DNA of 64,000 nt from Branchiostoma floridae (GCF_000003815.2 NC_049983.1:10383519-10447518); one strand, 5' to 3'. Positions 35,232 to 47,120 are shown, counted from the first letter of the stretch. The notes: a model not told the origin generated them from the letters alone. Numbers and translations are program-made.

Positions 35232-35842
35232 ATGGCGCACGCCGGTGAAAACCATGCTGCTGGATCTGAACCTTCCACTTCCAACCAAACCTCAGCTTCA
35301 GCTCAGGATGCACAAGCAGAATTTTTTGACTATGAAAAGAGTGATGACGGAGCTCCCAAACGTGAGGATCTGGGCTATGATCTCTTCCACGGGAGGGACA
35401 AAACGTACCGGGAAAACATGACCTCTCCGTACGGGAAGTTCGAGAATCTGTTCGACACCTACCACCCAAGGTGCAAGACCAAGCTCACGGTCGCTTTGAA
35501 ATCTAGTAAGTCTGTTTCTTTGTTTCTTTAAGTCCTAAATACGAATCTACGAGTGTTTTTAAATGCGTATACACGATTGTTTGTATTACCATATGATACA
35601 TTTTCTCGTTGTTTTGCATCATCCGATGTAACCTTCATGTCATATCATCATTCATAGAAAATATTAAAGTTAGATCCAGACTGTGTGGCGTGAGGAAATA
35701 GCTTAAGATATAAGTCATAACGAAAATATTGATGTAAGGATGAAAATCAGGGTTGTAGAGAAAAGTTGATCTCACCCTTTAAGTTTAACTGACATTTTGT
35801 GTTCTCTTCAGATCCTTTTGTGAAGCTGCTACTGAGGGCCAT
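35232..35842 (+). CDS. unrecognised gene, first two exons only
   Basis: Exon 1 (35232-35505) starts in a good context (CAACATGGCG) and encodes 91 codons: a Ser/Thr/Ala-rich start, an acidic part (FFDYEKSDDG), then GYDLFHGRDKTYRENMTSPY and ENLFDTYHPRCKTK. Donor A|GTAAGT at 35506 joins the acceptor TTCAG at 35811, giving SNPFVKLLLRA in frame before the 100-N gap. No signal peptide is seen; exon 2 looks like the start of a hydrophobic or amphipathic helix. I do not recognise the family. Nothing that continues this protein is found after the gap, where a dispersed repeat follows. The conserved-looking second half of exon 1 suggests a real gene. Confidence 0.6.
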
Positions 35843-35942
35843 NNNNNNNNNNNNNNNNNNNNNNNNNNNNNNNNNNNNNNNNNNNNNNNNNNNNNNNNNN
35901 NNNNNNNNNNNNNNNNNNNNNNNNNNNNNNNNNNNNNNNNNN

Positions 35943-36147
35943 ACTGTCTCAACTTCTAAATTAATTGAATTGATCTATGAACTCCGGAATCGTGAGAAGA
36001 GTGCTTATTTACTCCAAATCATGCAACCTTGATTTTAGTATTTTGTTGATCATATTTACTGTCATATCTCACATTACAGTGACCATGTCCGGTGAACCGA
36101 TGCGTATGGGGCAAGTGCCTGGTGGGACAAGTCGTTTAGTACGTTTC
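35943..36147 (+). repeat. dispersed repeat, copy 1 of 2
   Basis: Shares ACTGTCTCAACTTCTAAAT, AATCGTGAGAAGAGT, TTTACTCCAAATCATGC and GGGCAAGTGCCTGGT, in the same order and spacing, with 42221-42431. Similarity is roughly 80 percent by eye. Nature unknown; it may be a SINE or a duplicated non-coding fragment. Confidence 0.75.
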
Positions 36148-36856
36148 TCATCATTTCTGTTTTAATAGAAAAAAAATCAAAATAGTATAAACAGGCTCCA
36201 TTGATGTTAACACCGCGCCTAAGGTCAATCTATAACAATAGTAGCCTTTACCAGGCTCCATAGGTCGAGGGGAAAATAGCAGAAATTGGCCAAATAAGAC
36301 AGAAAACACACTAAAGGAGTTGGATGGCAGAGGAGTCCGCCAGGCCGGCCAACACTCCTAGGCAAATCAACTCCTACTAGGCTTCTATTCCTAATTTGAC
36401 CAAAGCCACCTATTTGGCCAGGCGGGTGTCTGGTAGAGACTATGCCTTCATTATTGAGATATGATGTTGAAAATGCCAGTGTCCTCAGGCATTTTGAAAA
36501 TCCTCAATCTGTATATGTTGGATCATTGGAGGGAAAGCTAAAAAAAGTGTTAAAAAATAACATAATCCTTTAAGTGTTACCTAACAGCTAATTTCTTACA
36601 GGGCCGCGATTGGAAACACAGCATTTGTTTTCTTAGCATAATGATATAAACATATATCAAACAAAGAAGTGGAGTGTTTGTCTAATGGTTGGCTGACTGT
36701 CAAGTTAGCTGGCTGTCGTCAACAAACTCGTAGTTTCCGACTGGATCTGAATTTCCCTTGTGGTCTACATTCTCCACTTCGTCGCCATCTCCATCTACGA
36801 AAACAGAAACGATGACTCATCAACACAGTACAGTCCAACGTACAAAGTTATCAATA

Positions 36857-37525
36857 CGAGGGGCGTGCAATTAGTAATGGTCCTGACCCATTTCCCATAG
36901 CAGGAGATTAATGAAACTTGGCACAGTTATTAGTCTTTCTCTTCATAGGAATCACCCAGAGTTATGCATTTCTCCCATCGTTTGATGCANNNNNNNNNNN
37001 NNNNNNNNNNNNNNNNNNNNNNNNNNNNNNNNNNNNNNNNNNNNNNNNNNNNNNNNNNNNNNNNNNNNNNNNNNNNNNNNNNNNNNNNNGGACACCGATT
37101 TTGTAAGACACCCCAGGTTGGTCCTCCAACTGATGCATCATCCATGGCACAAGAGGGACGACCAGGTCTGGGAGCTGTTTCCACAGACTTCCAGCCACGT
37201 TTGAATTCAGGATGCCAGAGTTTTACAAGGTCATATGATGGGGCATCATCACCATAAGTTTCATTTATTTCATCAAAAGTCTTCTTTGGTGTGCGTCCTT
37301 TCAAATACAAAAACCGGATCACTGCGCGACACTCAACTGGTTCCATTTCACACCTGGTCCATTTCGCACCTGACTAAGTTCAAACACCAGTAAATCAGAA
37401 ACCACAATTACTTCAGAGCTGTCTTTTGCAACATAACCCATAGAGATATGAATTATTACACATACAAAATTTCAGATCAGACAACTGGAAGTGGGTCAGG
37501 ACCATTACTTATTGCACGCCCCTCG
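36857..37525 (-). mobile_element. mariner-type transposon, intact termini, interrupted by gap
   Basis: Terminal inverted repeats of about 39 bp (two mismatches) start CGAGGGGCGTGCAAT at both ends, and the element is flanked by TA on each side (36855-36856 and 37526-37527), the mariner target duplication. The minus strand encodes the N-terminal helix-turn-helix part of a mariner transposase (RAVIRFLYLKG, NETYGDDAPS, RPGRPS) from 37346. The far C-terminus (RWEKCITLGDSYEEKD) precedes the stop at 36930. The middle with the DD34D catalytic core would lie in the 100-N gap (36990-37089). Since that gap is a placeholder, the element may be full length or internally deleted. Confidence 0.9.
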
Positions 37526-37555
37526 TACAATCCATCCCGGCTTTCTCACATTCTC

Positions 37556-37662
37556 CAGTTACACACGCACACGCACACACGAACGCGCACACACGAACGC
37601 GCACGCACACAAGAAACGCGCACACACATACATATACACACAAACACACACACACACACTGA
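37556..37662. repeat. CA-rich microsatellite
   Basis: Alternating CACA and CGCA runs with interspersed GAACGCG units, just outside the mariner element. Non-coding. Confidence 0.85.
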
Positions 37663-37916
37663 CTGTACTGCAGGACAGGCTTCTAGTATTGGAGAACGGG
37701 CTTCTAGCATCTCATCATGCGCGTTGAACCAATATTTGACATTAGAGCATTTACAAGCAAGACTAACTCTCGGCTGACGTGAAGAACAGACGATACACCG
37801 GATGATGAGTGAGTGAATGTGAGTGGTAAATGCTGTAGCTGTAACAATAGAGTAACTGGCAAAAAATGACGCCTCTTACAAGACCGAGACGATGTAGGCT
37901 GAAGTTCCAGATAAGG

Positions 37917-40900
37917 TCAACTTGACGGACGACGAACAGACAAGCCTTCTGTTGGAACATCATAGTGGACATGGACATTTCCGGCCTGGTCAGTGCGCGT
38001 GAGCGGTAGTGGTAGAGAATGCCCATCGTCAGTGTTTTCTTCTGAAAAATGATCAAGTCCACATCCTTTTTTGTCTGTTTTTTTCTTTGTGAGATGATAA
38101 TATGACATGGCATACATGAGAATCTGAAACTACAATTGATGCTTGGAGTAAAGAGAACTAGAAAGGCAACATTTTCCTTCTAGCCTTCTGCCGACCTGCT
38201 CGCATGCAAAGTAATGCCATTGGACTGTCCCAAAGTAGTGTGTGCGAGTGAAAAAATGAGGCTATGAATGGGGATATATGAGTAGTCTGGCGTGATAGCC
38301 TGCCCAGGTAGCCAGCTCAGGTAGCACAGGTAGCCAGCCCAGGTAGCCAGGCCTGGTACACAGTCCAGCCTTTTCTGTAAACCCTCTCTGAGGTTTACAG
38401 AGGAAGAAAGAAAAAGAACACACCAGCAAACACAATATGTTTTCTTCTTAGGGAAAACATCATTATTGCCTTGATGATAGACACTGAAAGAGATATGATG
38501 TTGGAACTTTGCCCTTGGGAATGGGCTATTCAATACTTATGTTATCGAAGCACACCAACAATGCATCATCTTTTACCTTCCAAATCAGCTTGCCTTAAGT
38601 TTCTGTTCTCCTTGGCTTTAGAACGATACCACTGCACCAGCTGGCTCGTTATCACCCCTGTTATCAGTCCAAGCACAAAACCGGTGACTGTCGTCGCTAT
38701 GGTAACAGCCGCCAAAACTTCAGGTCCCACAATAGAAACACATTTTGCTATGGGAAAAGGTTGGAAGTGAGAAAGGAAAGATTTCTTACATACAATACAA
38801 TCATTAGGTAGCGCAAATAACATTGATCTGTGTTCAGAGTATTGCAAGTAAAAATAGAATGATGAACAAAACTGCAACTGTTGCAACACTTAATGAGGTG
38901 TAAAAATTAGCACATCAAAAATTAAATGACATACAGAACCACCATTACACCATAAAACAAAATAAACATTCGTAGTTGTAGCCTTTATTTCCGATAAGAA
39001 CGCAACAACACGCTCACAACATTCCACGTCAAAATAAGCACATGAAAATGTCGACACCACTTCCCATCACACACTACTATCCTGCGAAACAAAAATGGCG
39101 GAACCTCTGGATGGAGGCGAAACCAATACAAATTTTGCTGTAGAAAAATGTTCGTTTGCTTAGTCCTGGAATCTCGCCGGAAATGACGTACGGAACCTCC
39201 CTGGTTCGGTTTCCCTCTGATGAAACACACACTTGCGTGAACTCTAAGTCACCGGCTAAGTCTTACCTGCCAAGTCAAGGGCGATGGCTAAACGTAAGCT
39301 TCTTCTTTTAAATCAACGTTATAAACAGAAAATATAGATACTATAAAACTTTTAACAGAACATTTAAAGCATTATCATGCTTTCTTAGCGCTGAATTTAA
39401 AACATATCGCCTTTACCTTGAGTGGTTGTCGGTTGCGTTGAATGTGCTGATGTTGGTATGATGGTGGGCACAGTGGTGGTGAGGAGAGTCTTGAAGTACA
39501 AGTCATGGTCACTGGAATTAATGGGATCTTCGACCATGTCGTATAGGTTGCAAATATTGGTAAACAATGTTATACCGTGCTGCCATCGAAAAGCCAAGCA
39601 GGAGGTGGAATTCAGGCAAGCTTCTGCACAATATTCTATGGAACTTTGGATGTAACTTCTGAAGGGTGCGACTGTTAGGAACGACTTATTCCGGAGTCGC
39701 TGGAAATTGCCTATGAGGTCTGTCACTGGAATTAAAAAAAACACAAAAACAGGCATTATGAGGGCAGGCAGAGTACTGAAAAAAAAGCTTTCTGTCGGAA
39801 AATACACACACACCGGAATATCTGCTATCTAGTACGATTTTCTGTGTCCAGACGAACATGAAAGTGGTCTCGAACAGGTTAAGCTTATGATAAACTAGAA
39901 TTCCACGACCCCATATCTTCGCACAACAGTTTTAACCTTTACGACAGATTTGTTATGTGTTTCTCACCCAGTATGCAAATCATCATAATGATCTCGCTTA
40001 TTTGCATAAATTACATTACTTGATCGTCTCTACCACCCAAATAACAAATGTAGACAATCTCATTTTAAGAAAGAAGGCCATACTAGCTTTTTTGATCATT
40101 TATGCAAATGAGGACTCCATTATGGCATTGTAGTATCTTGTCACCTTCGATATAAACTTCCAAATGCCATAAGTATGAAACGTCATTTACCACTATGGCA
40201 TTGTAGTATCTTGTCATTAATTATGCAAATTAAGTCTTCATTTGCATAATTTCTATCTACCAGTCTTCTTCTCTTTCTAGGTTACATATGTGACAGGTTC
40301 AAATACTAGTAGTCCTATCATGGCAAGCCGCTAGGGAGCCCAAATCATTTCAGGGGCACACACCAGCTTATTTCGGGTTTCAAACGGAGGCTGCACACCC
40401 TCAAGTCTAGTGACCATCTCTTCCAGGGAATTATCCTGAAGCAAAATAACTATATATGGGGTGAGAGGATATTCCTTCGGCTACAAGACCAACTGACTTC
40501 TGATTCGTCAGCTTCTCTCATGTAAGAAATTGGAGTGAAAAAGCATTATTTTCATGTCAAAAATAATGCACAAAATTGGGTATTTTTGCATTGGATAAAA
40601 CCCAATGAATAGATTTTTTCGGGCAAACACGACTGATGTTGTCAGAAAGAGATAATTATAAAGAAAACTCTAGTACTACAGTTTTTGTTAAATATTATGA
40701 TCCACAGCGCCCGGTATTGCAATGTCGATTCCCTTTAGGCTTTACAATGCACAGCACCTCAGAGGTCAATTTAGGTCAGGGTCACATTTAAGGCGTATGG
40801 ATATCCGGAAATGAGGCTCGGCAATTTTCACCCAAAACACACCACTTCCTACGCATTTCAGTCATGTTAGCATTGAATGCCATTTCGCAGTCATTAATGA

Positions 40901-41759
40901 GAAATGTAAACAAAAACCCTAGAAACCCTTTCGTCACTTTTTTGTTGCGCACTACCACGGTCGCGGAAGAACTGGGGTATGCACGGTTCAAGGTCTTATC
41001 CGTTGAATACAATCCATCGATATCTAGGAATCCTGGAGTTATGCTGGTCAACTACACACACAACTACACACGCACGCACGCACACACACACACACAAACA
41101 CATACACACACACACATACACACAAACACACAAACACAAACGCACACATAGAGAGAGAGACAGAGAGAGAGAAACGCTACCGAAAATATAACCTTCTAAC
41201 AGCTGAAATACTATTCCACTGGTCGTGAAAGAGAAGACGGACGCTGTGTGCAGTATATAAGTTTTATAACAGGTTCGTTGTACCGGGAAAATTCCATAGA
41301 CTATTTGAACAATGAACCACAGCTTAACGTCCGGTAATAATCTAAGGACTGTGACCCTTACTGACTAGTAGCTTGAAGTCAGATGAGCGACACAGAATGG
41401 TTTCAAACTCATGGCTCAGTTTTTGTCAAGTGGCTGGGTCACTAACCACTGGACAACGCACGTAGTAGAAGCATAATTGCGTTAATCTGTGTCCAGTGGT
41501 TAACATGATATAAGCCTTCACTTAGCTCCCACACATCGTATATGTCTATCATGTAAACAACGTACGGTGAGCATGATGAGACATAGATATAGTGTAGAAA
41601 CTTGCTCACGTAATGTTAAACCATTGGTACAACCATGTAACGTTACATGGTTTCAATTGGATAGTGAAATGACCTACCGGTAGTTTGGGCCTGACCACTG
41701 GGACTCGAGACCAACACCTTGAGCACAAACGCAGCTAACAACAAGACGGGAGGGTTCAT
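37917..41759 (-). CDS. small type I membrane protein with PAN/apple-like domain
   Basis: Exons 41759-41678, 39725-39417, an optional 21-nt exon 39287-39267, 38747-38577 and 38041-37917; all are in phase 1 and end at a stop, giving 235 residues (228 without the microexon). Exon 1 is a signal peptide (MNPPVLLLAAFVLKVLV, then a small-residue cleavage area). Exon 2 has a PAN/apple-like half domain with Cys spacing EYCAEAC, TSCLAF and NICNLY, two N-glycosylation sites (NSTS, NSSD) and a Thr-rich stalk. The next exon has one membrane helix (VLAAVTIATTVTGFVLGLI) and a basic stop-transfer. The tail contains HYDVP, a match to the tyrosine motif bound by Crk-type SH2 domains. The sequence shows architecture only; a ligand or signalling role is inference. 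PAN domains bind protein or carbohydrate. No named orthologue is recognised. Confidence 0.75.
39267..39287 (-). CDS. candidate 21-nt microexon of the PAN-domain gene
   Basis: Flanked by TTTAG on the 5' side and GTAAGA on the 3' side, of length 21 and phase 1 to 1, so it can be used or skipped without changing the frame. It would add AIALDLA between stalk and membrane helix. Only splice-site context supports it. Confidence 0.4.
41049..41175. repeat. CA/GA microsatellite inside a dispersed repeat
   Basis: A long CA-rich run followed by GAGAGAGACAGAGAGAGAG. It is bounded by GGAGTTATGCTGGTCAAC and by ACCGAAAATATAACCTT, the same arrangement as at 17745-17830, so the microsatellite is the internal part of a dispersed repeat. 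It lies in an intron of the PAN-domain gene. Confidence 0.7.
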
Positions 41760-42220
41760 TTTCTTGTGGTAGGAATGGCAGTCGGGTAGCTTTTGTTTGT
41801 CAAATGCGATTTAATAGGCTGACACGCTCTAATGAGCAGAGAACTGCACGTGATGGCGTCAATTATCAATGGCGGTCTTGGGGGGAAGGGGAGAAACAAC
41901 AAACACTTCAAAATACCCGGGGTGGATGCAAGTTGGCGCACACAGGTACATACAGGACTGGAAAAAATAAAGATCTACAAGAAATGTGAGAGTGAAACGT
42001 GGGTAGCAATATACAGAAAAAAGACCTTGACACAATATTTAGACAGTCCTTTACAATATCATTCCAGTTCACCGAACCATTTAACAACTCCCTGTAAAAC
42101 AACAATACATGCAAGCCTTGTGAGTCCAGTTTTAGGGCTCACTAAAAATAATCTATCAAACCGTCGGGTAAGTCAGGTTGGGTTTACTTTTTGTTTCTAG
42201 TTTGTATCTGTCCTGTGACT

Positions 42221-42431
42221 GTACTGTCTCAACTTCTAAATCATTGGAATTTATCTGTGAACTCCGAAATCGTGAGAAGAGTACATATTTACTCCAAATC
42301 ATGCGACCTTGATTGTACGATTATGCTGATGATACCCACAGTCATACCTCACATTAAAGTGATCACGGCCAGTGTACCGCGTAGGTGGAAAGGGGTTGGG
42401 CAAGTGCCTGGTAGGACAAGTCATTTGGTAG
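42221..42431 (+). repeat. dispersed repeat, copy 2 of 2
   Basis: Partner of 35943-36147, same orientation, about 6.3 kb away. It has an extra short piece before the GGGCAAGTGCCTGGT landmark. Confidence 0.75.
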
Positions 42432-44675
42432 TTGAGAGACAAGCAATGTACACAACGTGGAAGCGGCTACAACACTATAGGGTATAGTGTGGGTTACAAG
42501 TGACATAGGTAGGTTCAAATTATTGTGTTACTACTATATTCTAGATCTTGCTTTCTAATATGTGTTGGTAGCTTACATCATCATCATTAGTGAAGGACGG
42601 TGTGTCACTTAACATTTGATATAGCTCACGTCTGTTTTGATGGAACATTTAGTTTCCGAATCAGCGCGTTCTGGCATACGGATGTACCTAGCGTCTGGGG
42701 CGGTACTGCAGCCCACCTGCTCCATATAGTTTGTATTGCTGCGACTATATGTAAATTGAAACATGGATTTCAATGCGTAGGTCACCACCTCTACCTGTTA
42801 CTCGTTCTAGCCTGGAAGCCAGACTGTTTCCAGGGCCTACACAGGCTAGCTCCTCGTCTACAAGGCCGCTGCGCGAACTCTGACTCAGCTCCATTAGGTA
42901 GACGTGATTCACTATAGGAAGTATTCATACCAAGAAATGTCGCCCATGTATTGTTGACGGTGTAAGATGTAACGTTCGAGATAACTATAATTTAATTGCA
43001 AATGATATCTTCCTATTAAGAGCCGGAGTAATGCAGCGAGTTTCAACATCGGATTTTCGAAAGAATATCTTCAACAGCCCGAATGTAACCGAGTTTCAAA
43101 ATCGTGGGATCGTGTGGCGTAACTGCCAACCATGTGTGCTGCCGACCATGTGTGCTGCCAACCATGTGTGCTGCCGACCATGTGCCCTTGGCATAAATTT
43201 CCTCACTTCAGCCAGATGTAAAATGTGTACCTGACTTCTATTCGAATTCGGTTCGGGAGGTAAAAGGCGGTGGAGGGAGGGGGTTGGGCTCTAGGTACAT
43301 TGGATAACAACCAACTGCCTCTGCGGCCTCAAAATTGCTAGGGGACTTCCTTAACCTTATCAAGTTTGTTTTTCTCTTTATGTAGCTCTGACAAAATAAG
43401 TTATTGGCTGTGGTGTAGTGTCACATTATCCTTGTCTGTCCAAAAACAAAATTTGAATTGAAAAATAATTATTCTAGCTAATCTAAAAATCTGACGTTGT
43501 TCGGTGACCTGCGAACATCGACCGATATCCCTAAATATTGTGCAGTGACAGAGAGGATACCTGCTGACTAGTACCGGAGAAAATGTCCATTCAGAGCTCG
43601 TCGGGTGATCTTTTATCAAGACGCAGAGTAAAGATGTTGGCTAAATTCAAGTTCTTGGGCCGCTGGTCTCCTCGTACAGATAAAAGATTCATTCCCAGCT
43701 TAGGGAGGGTGGAAAGTTCACCGTCGTCTGTAGCTAATACGGAACAATGACCTCACATATAGTGTGGGCGAACGTTTCCTGTCGTTTCCCAGTAAAGGGT
43801 AGGGGACTATTTCCGCTTTCTATGACCTAACAAGACGTAGGCGTAGCCGTTTAGAATGCTGTTGGCGTCGCACTTGAGGAAATAATTTTGGTGCCACGCT
43901 CGATGAAGTGATCTTGAACAACAATATTTCTCCCATTTTTAGATCACATATGTCACATGGTTGAATTGTCCCGTCATGGGACGCATGTATAGAATTTCCA
44001 AATTTAGATCCTCTAGATTGTATAATCATGTCATTCATTACTACATAGCAAAAATTGTGGCTCAAACGTAGGCCTGAATGGATAAAAATGTCTTATTTGT
44101 GAGTTGAGAAGGGCTTGGTGATTCGAATTTTTTAGATTTTTTTGGTCCCTACCGGCTGTTACGGCACTGCAGCGGAAGTGTTCTGGACGTAATTAATGAA
44201 ATAATGATATGATTACAAAGTGGTTAATGATGTGAAGCTGAATATCGTTGAACATTAGTACTGCAAATGAGAACCTCATTTGCATAAACTGATCAGAAAA
44301 TGCTAGTACGTATCTTATCATTCTTTCTTATGATAAGACAACTTCTGTTATTTTTGGATTGAGGAGATTACCAACTAATATCATTATGAAACCTTATATA
44401 TAATGGGAAACACACGTAATATTTCTTACATCAGTCGTGAAGGCTACAAATATTTGGCGATAATGGAACTCGAATACTACAACTTGTTCGAACAGTGAGC
44501 ACAGCTAGTTGTGTTAAATGAGTCATATAACGTTATGTTATCATGTACCATGATACATAGAGATCACATTCGTAACCCAATATTTGGTTATGCTTGTACT
44601 TATTCATAACAGAAATCGACTCCTCCAGTATTGCAGGAAAATCATTTTTGAGCATAAAGGATCCGAGAGACTGTG
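42432..44675. other. intergenic DNA between PAN-domain and TENA genes
   Basis: No gene is recognised. A short tandem repeat (CCATGTGTGCTGCC, 18-bp period, 43126-43190) is present. The rest is AT-rich unique-looking sequence. The promoter of the TENA gene must lie at the right end, but no motif stands out. Confidence 0.4.
43126..43190. repeat. 18-bp tandem repeat, about 3.5 copies
   Basis: Units of ACCATGTGTGCTGCC(A/G) plus two bases, alternating A and G at one position. Confidence 0.85.
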
Positions 44676-46849
44676 ATGGCTGCTGCAAACAAGAGGTAAG
44701 AGAACTCTTTCCTTTATAGGTCAAATCGGGCACATGCCTTAACTGTGCATTTTTTCTTTTATCATTAGAATATTGTATTGTTGCAAACGTTCACTACATC
44801 TACAAAATACGATAATCTAACAAGAGTCAGTGTAGATGCCAGCTAGCTATGACGACAACACTTAGAAGCAGGAAAGTGTAATGTAGTTTTTTTTTGTTTT
44901 TTTTTTGCAAACAACCACAGGGGCAAACTAAGTGTGAAGAGTCCGAGGGGCAGGTTGGGACAGCCACATTTCTTGAAAGCCTTTCTGCAGGAAAGGCAGA
45001 AAGACGAGGTCGACAGCCCTGTTCTACAAGCGACTGCTATAGAGCAGGTCTCCACCACTGCTCGGGAGACGTTCAGCGAAGCTTTGTGGAAGGAGAATTT
45101 GGATCTGGCTGAACAAGCATGGGATACCCAGTACATCAAGGTGAGTACATTGAAACACATGTGGCGGTTTTTGCAATGATGTGGTTTTTGCTCAGATCAT
45201 TTTACCGGTCGTTAATTTTGGAGACGGAATGCCAAACATTAAAAAATAGTTATTTGTATTGAGTATCTTATTATAATTACCTGAATGTCTAAAACCTTTC
45301 TCAATGTGCAAAACTTTTTTCAATAGGGCATCGCATCTGGAACCCTCGACCCAAGGGACTTTGGACACTACACGGTTCAGGACGCTGCATACTGCAACGC
45401 TTCCACCCACAACCTCAAGTTCCTTATGGATACGATCAAACACCGGTCTCTGCGACAATTCTTTGAGGGCCAGTACAAAGGCTACAAGAAGTACACACAA
45501 GAGCTGTACGATCAGTGGTTTCTCAAGGTAAGATAACTTGAAGCTACCAAACATCGACAAACTGTAAAATACATTCTAACTGATGAACTTTGTGAATTTA
45601 AAGAAATGTTATATGAATCAGACTGCTCAATTGATCGTCAACGTCATCCACTTGAACATTTTATTCTTTTTCAGATTTCATATATTTATTTCTGTGTAAT
45701 ATTTTGTGACAGCCGGATGGCGCAGACCTCGGTGAAGCTGCCCAGTGGTATGTGAACCTTGAGAACAAGGTGGCGCATGAGGAGGGGGGCCCCTGTACTA
45801 CCTGGTGGCCATGATTCCGTGTCTTCGGCTGTGGCCCTACCTGGCCAACAAGATGAAGAGGGCCAACAAGATGAAGGATGAGGGCGACGACAAGGTAACA
45901 TCAAGTCTCATAATTCCACCAGGTGCCATAATACCGCCACATCAAAGAAACACCGTTATACGGCCCTTCTCAAAATTGTCTTGAACACCTAAATATCTGA
46001 AGCGTTTATACCTCAGGATTACTGATGCTGCATTGGCACATCTCTTTATATCACCTTAAATTGTATTTTTCATATGTGACGGTATTATGACATCCGACGA
46101 AATTATTAGAGTCGAAGTTACATGTGTTTTGAATGTCTGACTGGAATACAGATTTAACTTATACTAGTACACTTTTGTAGTTAAAATATACATGCAGAGA
46201 TGCAAATCAGATGATGGCAATAAATTTGGACGTTCTTTGTTCAACATGTTTTTTTTTATTGCAAGTATATCGAATAAACAGTTGTTTTCTGAATGAAGTT
46301 AAACTGCAATTTCCGACACAATACTAGTAAATTTGACTTTCACCAAATTATTCAGAATGACTTCTACCAACACAGATGAACTCTCAATAGTTGCTTTGCA
46401 TTGTAAATATTCAGATAGCATATTACTTTGTAGTGATGACGGTTTAGTCACATATTGATGAGCTGTATCTCGCCAGGACTCCAACGTCTACAAGTTCTGG
46501 ATTGATGAGAATGACAGTTACCACAGTGCCGAGGAGGTTGAGGCAGTTGTGAACGCATATAGTTCTCTTATTAACCACCAGAAGGCCAGTAAGATCTACC
46601 GCGAGTGCATGTTTGGGGAGGTCACCTTTTTCAGGTATGTTTCAACCTGTAGTCTTAGTCTTCAAAAGTGTTTTGAATTGATATGTTGGTGAATAAAGAA
46701 CCTTCTGTCACAATATTGATACCATGGTTGTATGAAAATGTATGTCTCTGTCTATGACATACTTGATATGTATACAATATAACTGTGTCTTATCATACTT
46801 CTTCATTAGGTCCGCCTGTGGTGAATCGCTTCTGGTTATCCCTCTGTAA
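44676..46849 (+). CDS. TENA/THI-4 (thiaminase II-like) protein, frame break in exon 4
   Basis: Exons 44676-44695, 44921-45140, 45327-45527, 45713-45894, 46477-46634 and 46810-46849, all with GT-AG borders; about 273 residues. The fold family is the all-helical TenA/haem-oxygenase-like type. IASGTLDPRDFGHYTVQDAAYC matches the TenA segment before the active-site Tyr. PCLRLWPYL matches the region of the active-site Cys (TenA_C class). EVTFFRSA matches the C-terminal ExxFW motif with Phe for Trp. TenA enzymes hydrolyse aminopyrimidines or thiamin breakdown products in thiamin salvage. Exon 4 is 182 nt, one short of the phase-consistent 183, and reads into a stop at 45819 unless one base is present in the run GGGGGGCCCC (45785-45794). 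A sequencing or assembly error there is likely, because protein similarity continues beyond it. The N-terminus is basic and has no signal peptide. Confidence 0.8.
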
Positions 46850-47114
46850 AGGAGTCAAGGAGCGTGCATATGGGTAGACCCACCGTCCCCATCAGCATGT
46901 ATTGCGGACACAGAGCTGTCTTCAAAGTTAAAGCAATTTTTGGGATTCCAAGAAATAGAAGTCAGTGCTTGTGAAAGGATAATGAAACCTAATGTCGTGA
47001 TCGCTGTTCTAAGGATTATAATGTCTGTATGATTGCTAGTGTGTTGAATGCTTTTATTGAACAAGCTTAAGACGTAATGGAAAAATTCCTGCACCTGCAC
47101 TTAAGGTCCTGCAC

Positions 47115-47120
47115 AATAAA
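47115..47120 (+). promoter_or_regulatory. poly(A) signal of the TENA gene
   Basis: AATAAA 266 bp after the TAA stop, in the context CTGCACAATAAACTTTT. Confidence 0.6.

Noticed and set aside
35232-46849. Joining the 35232 exons to the TENA exons as one gene
   Set aside because: TENA has its own start exon at 44676 in good phase, and the minus-strand PAN-domain gene lies between.
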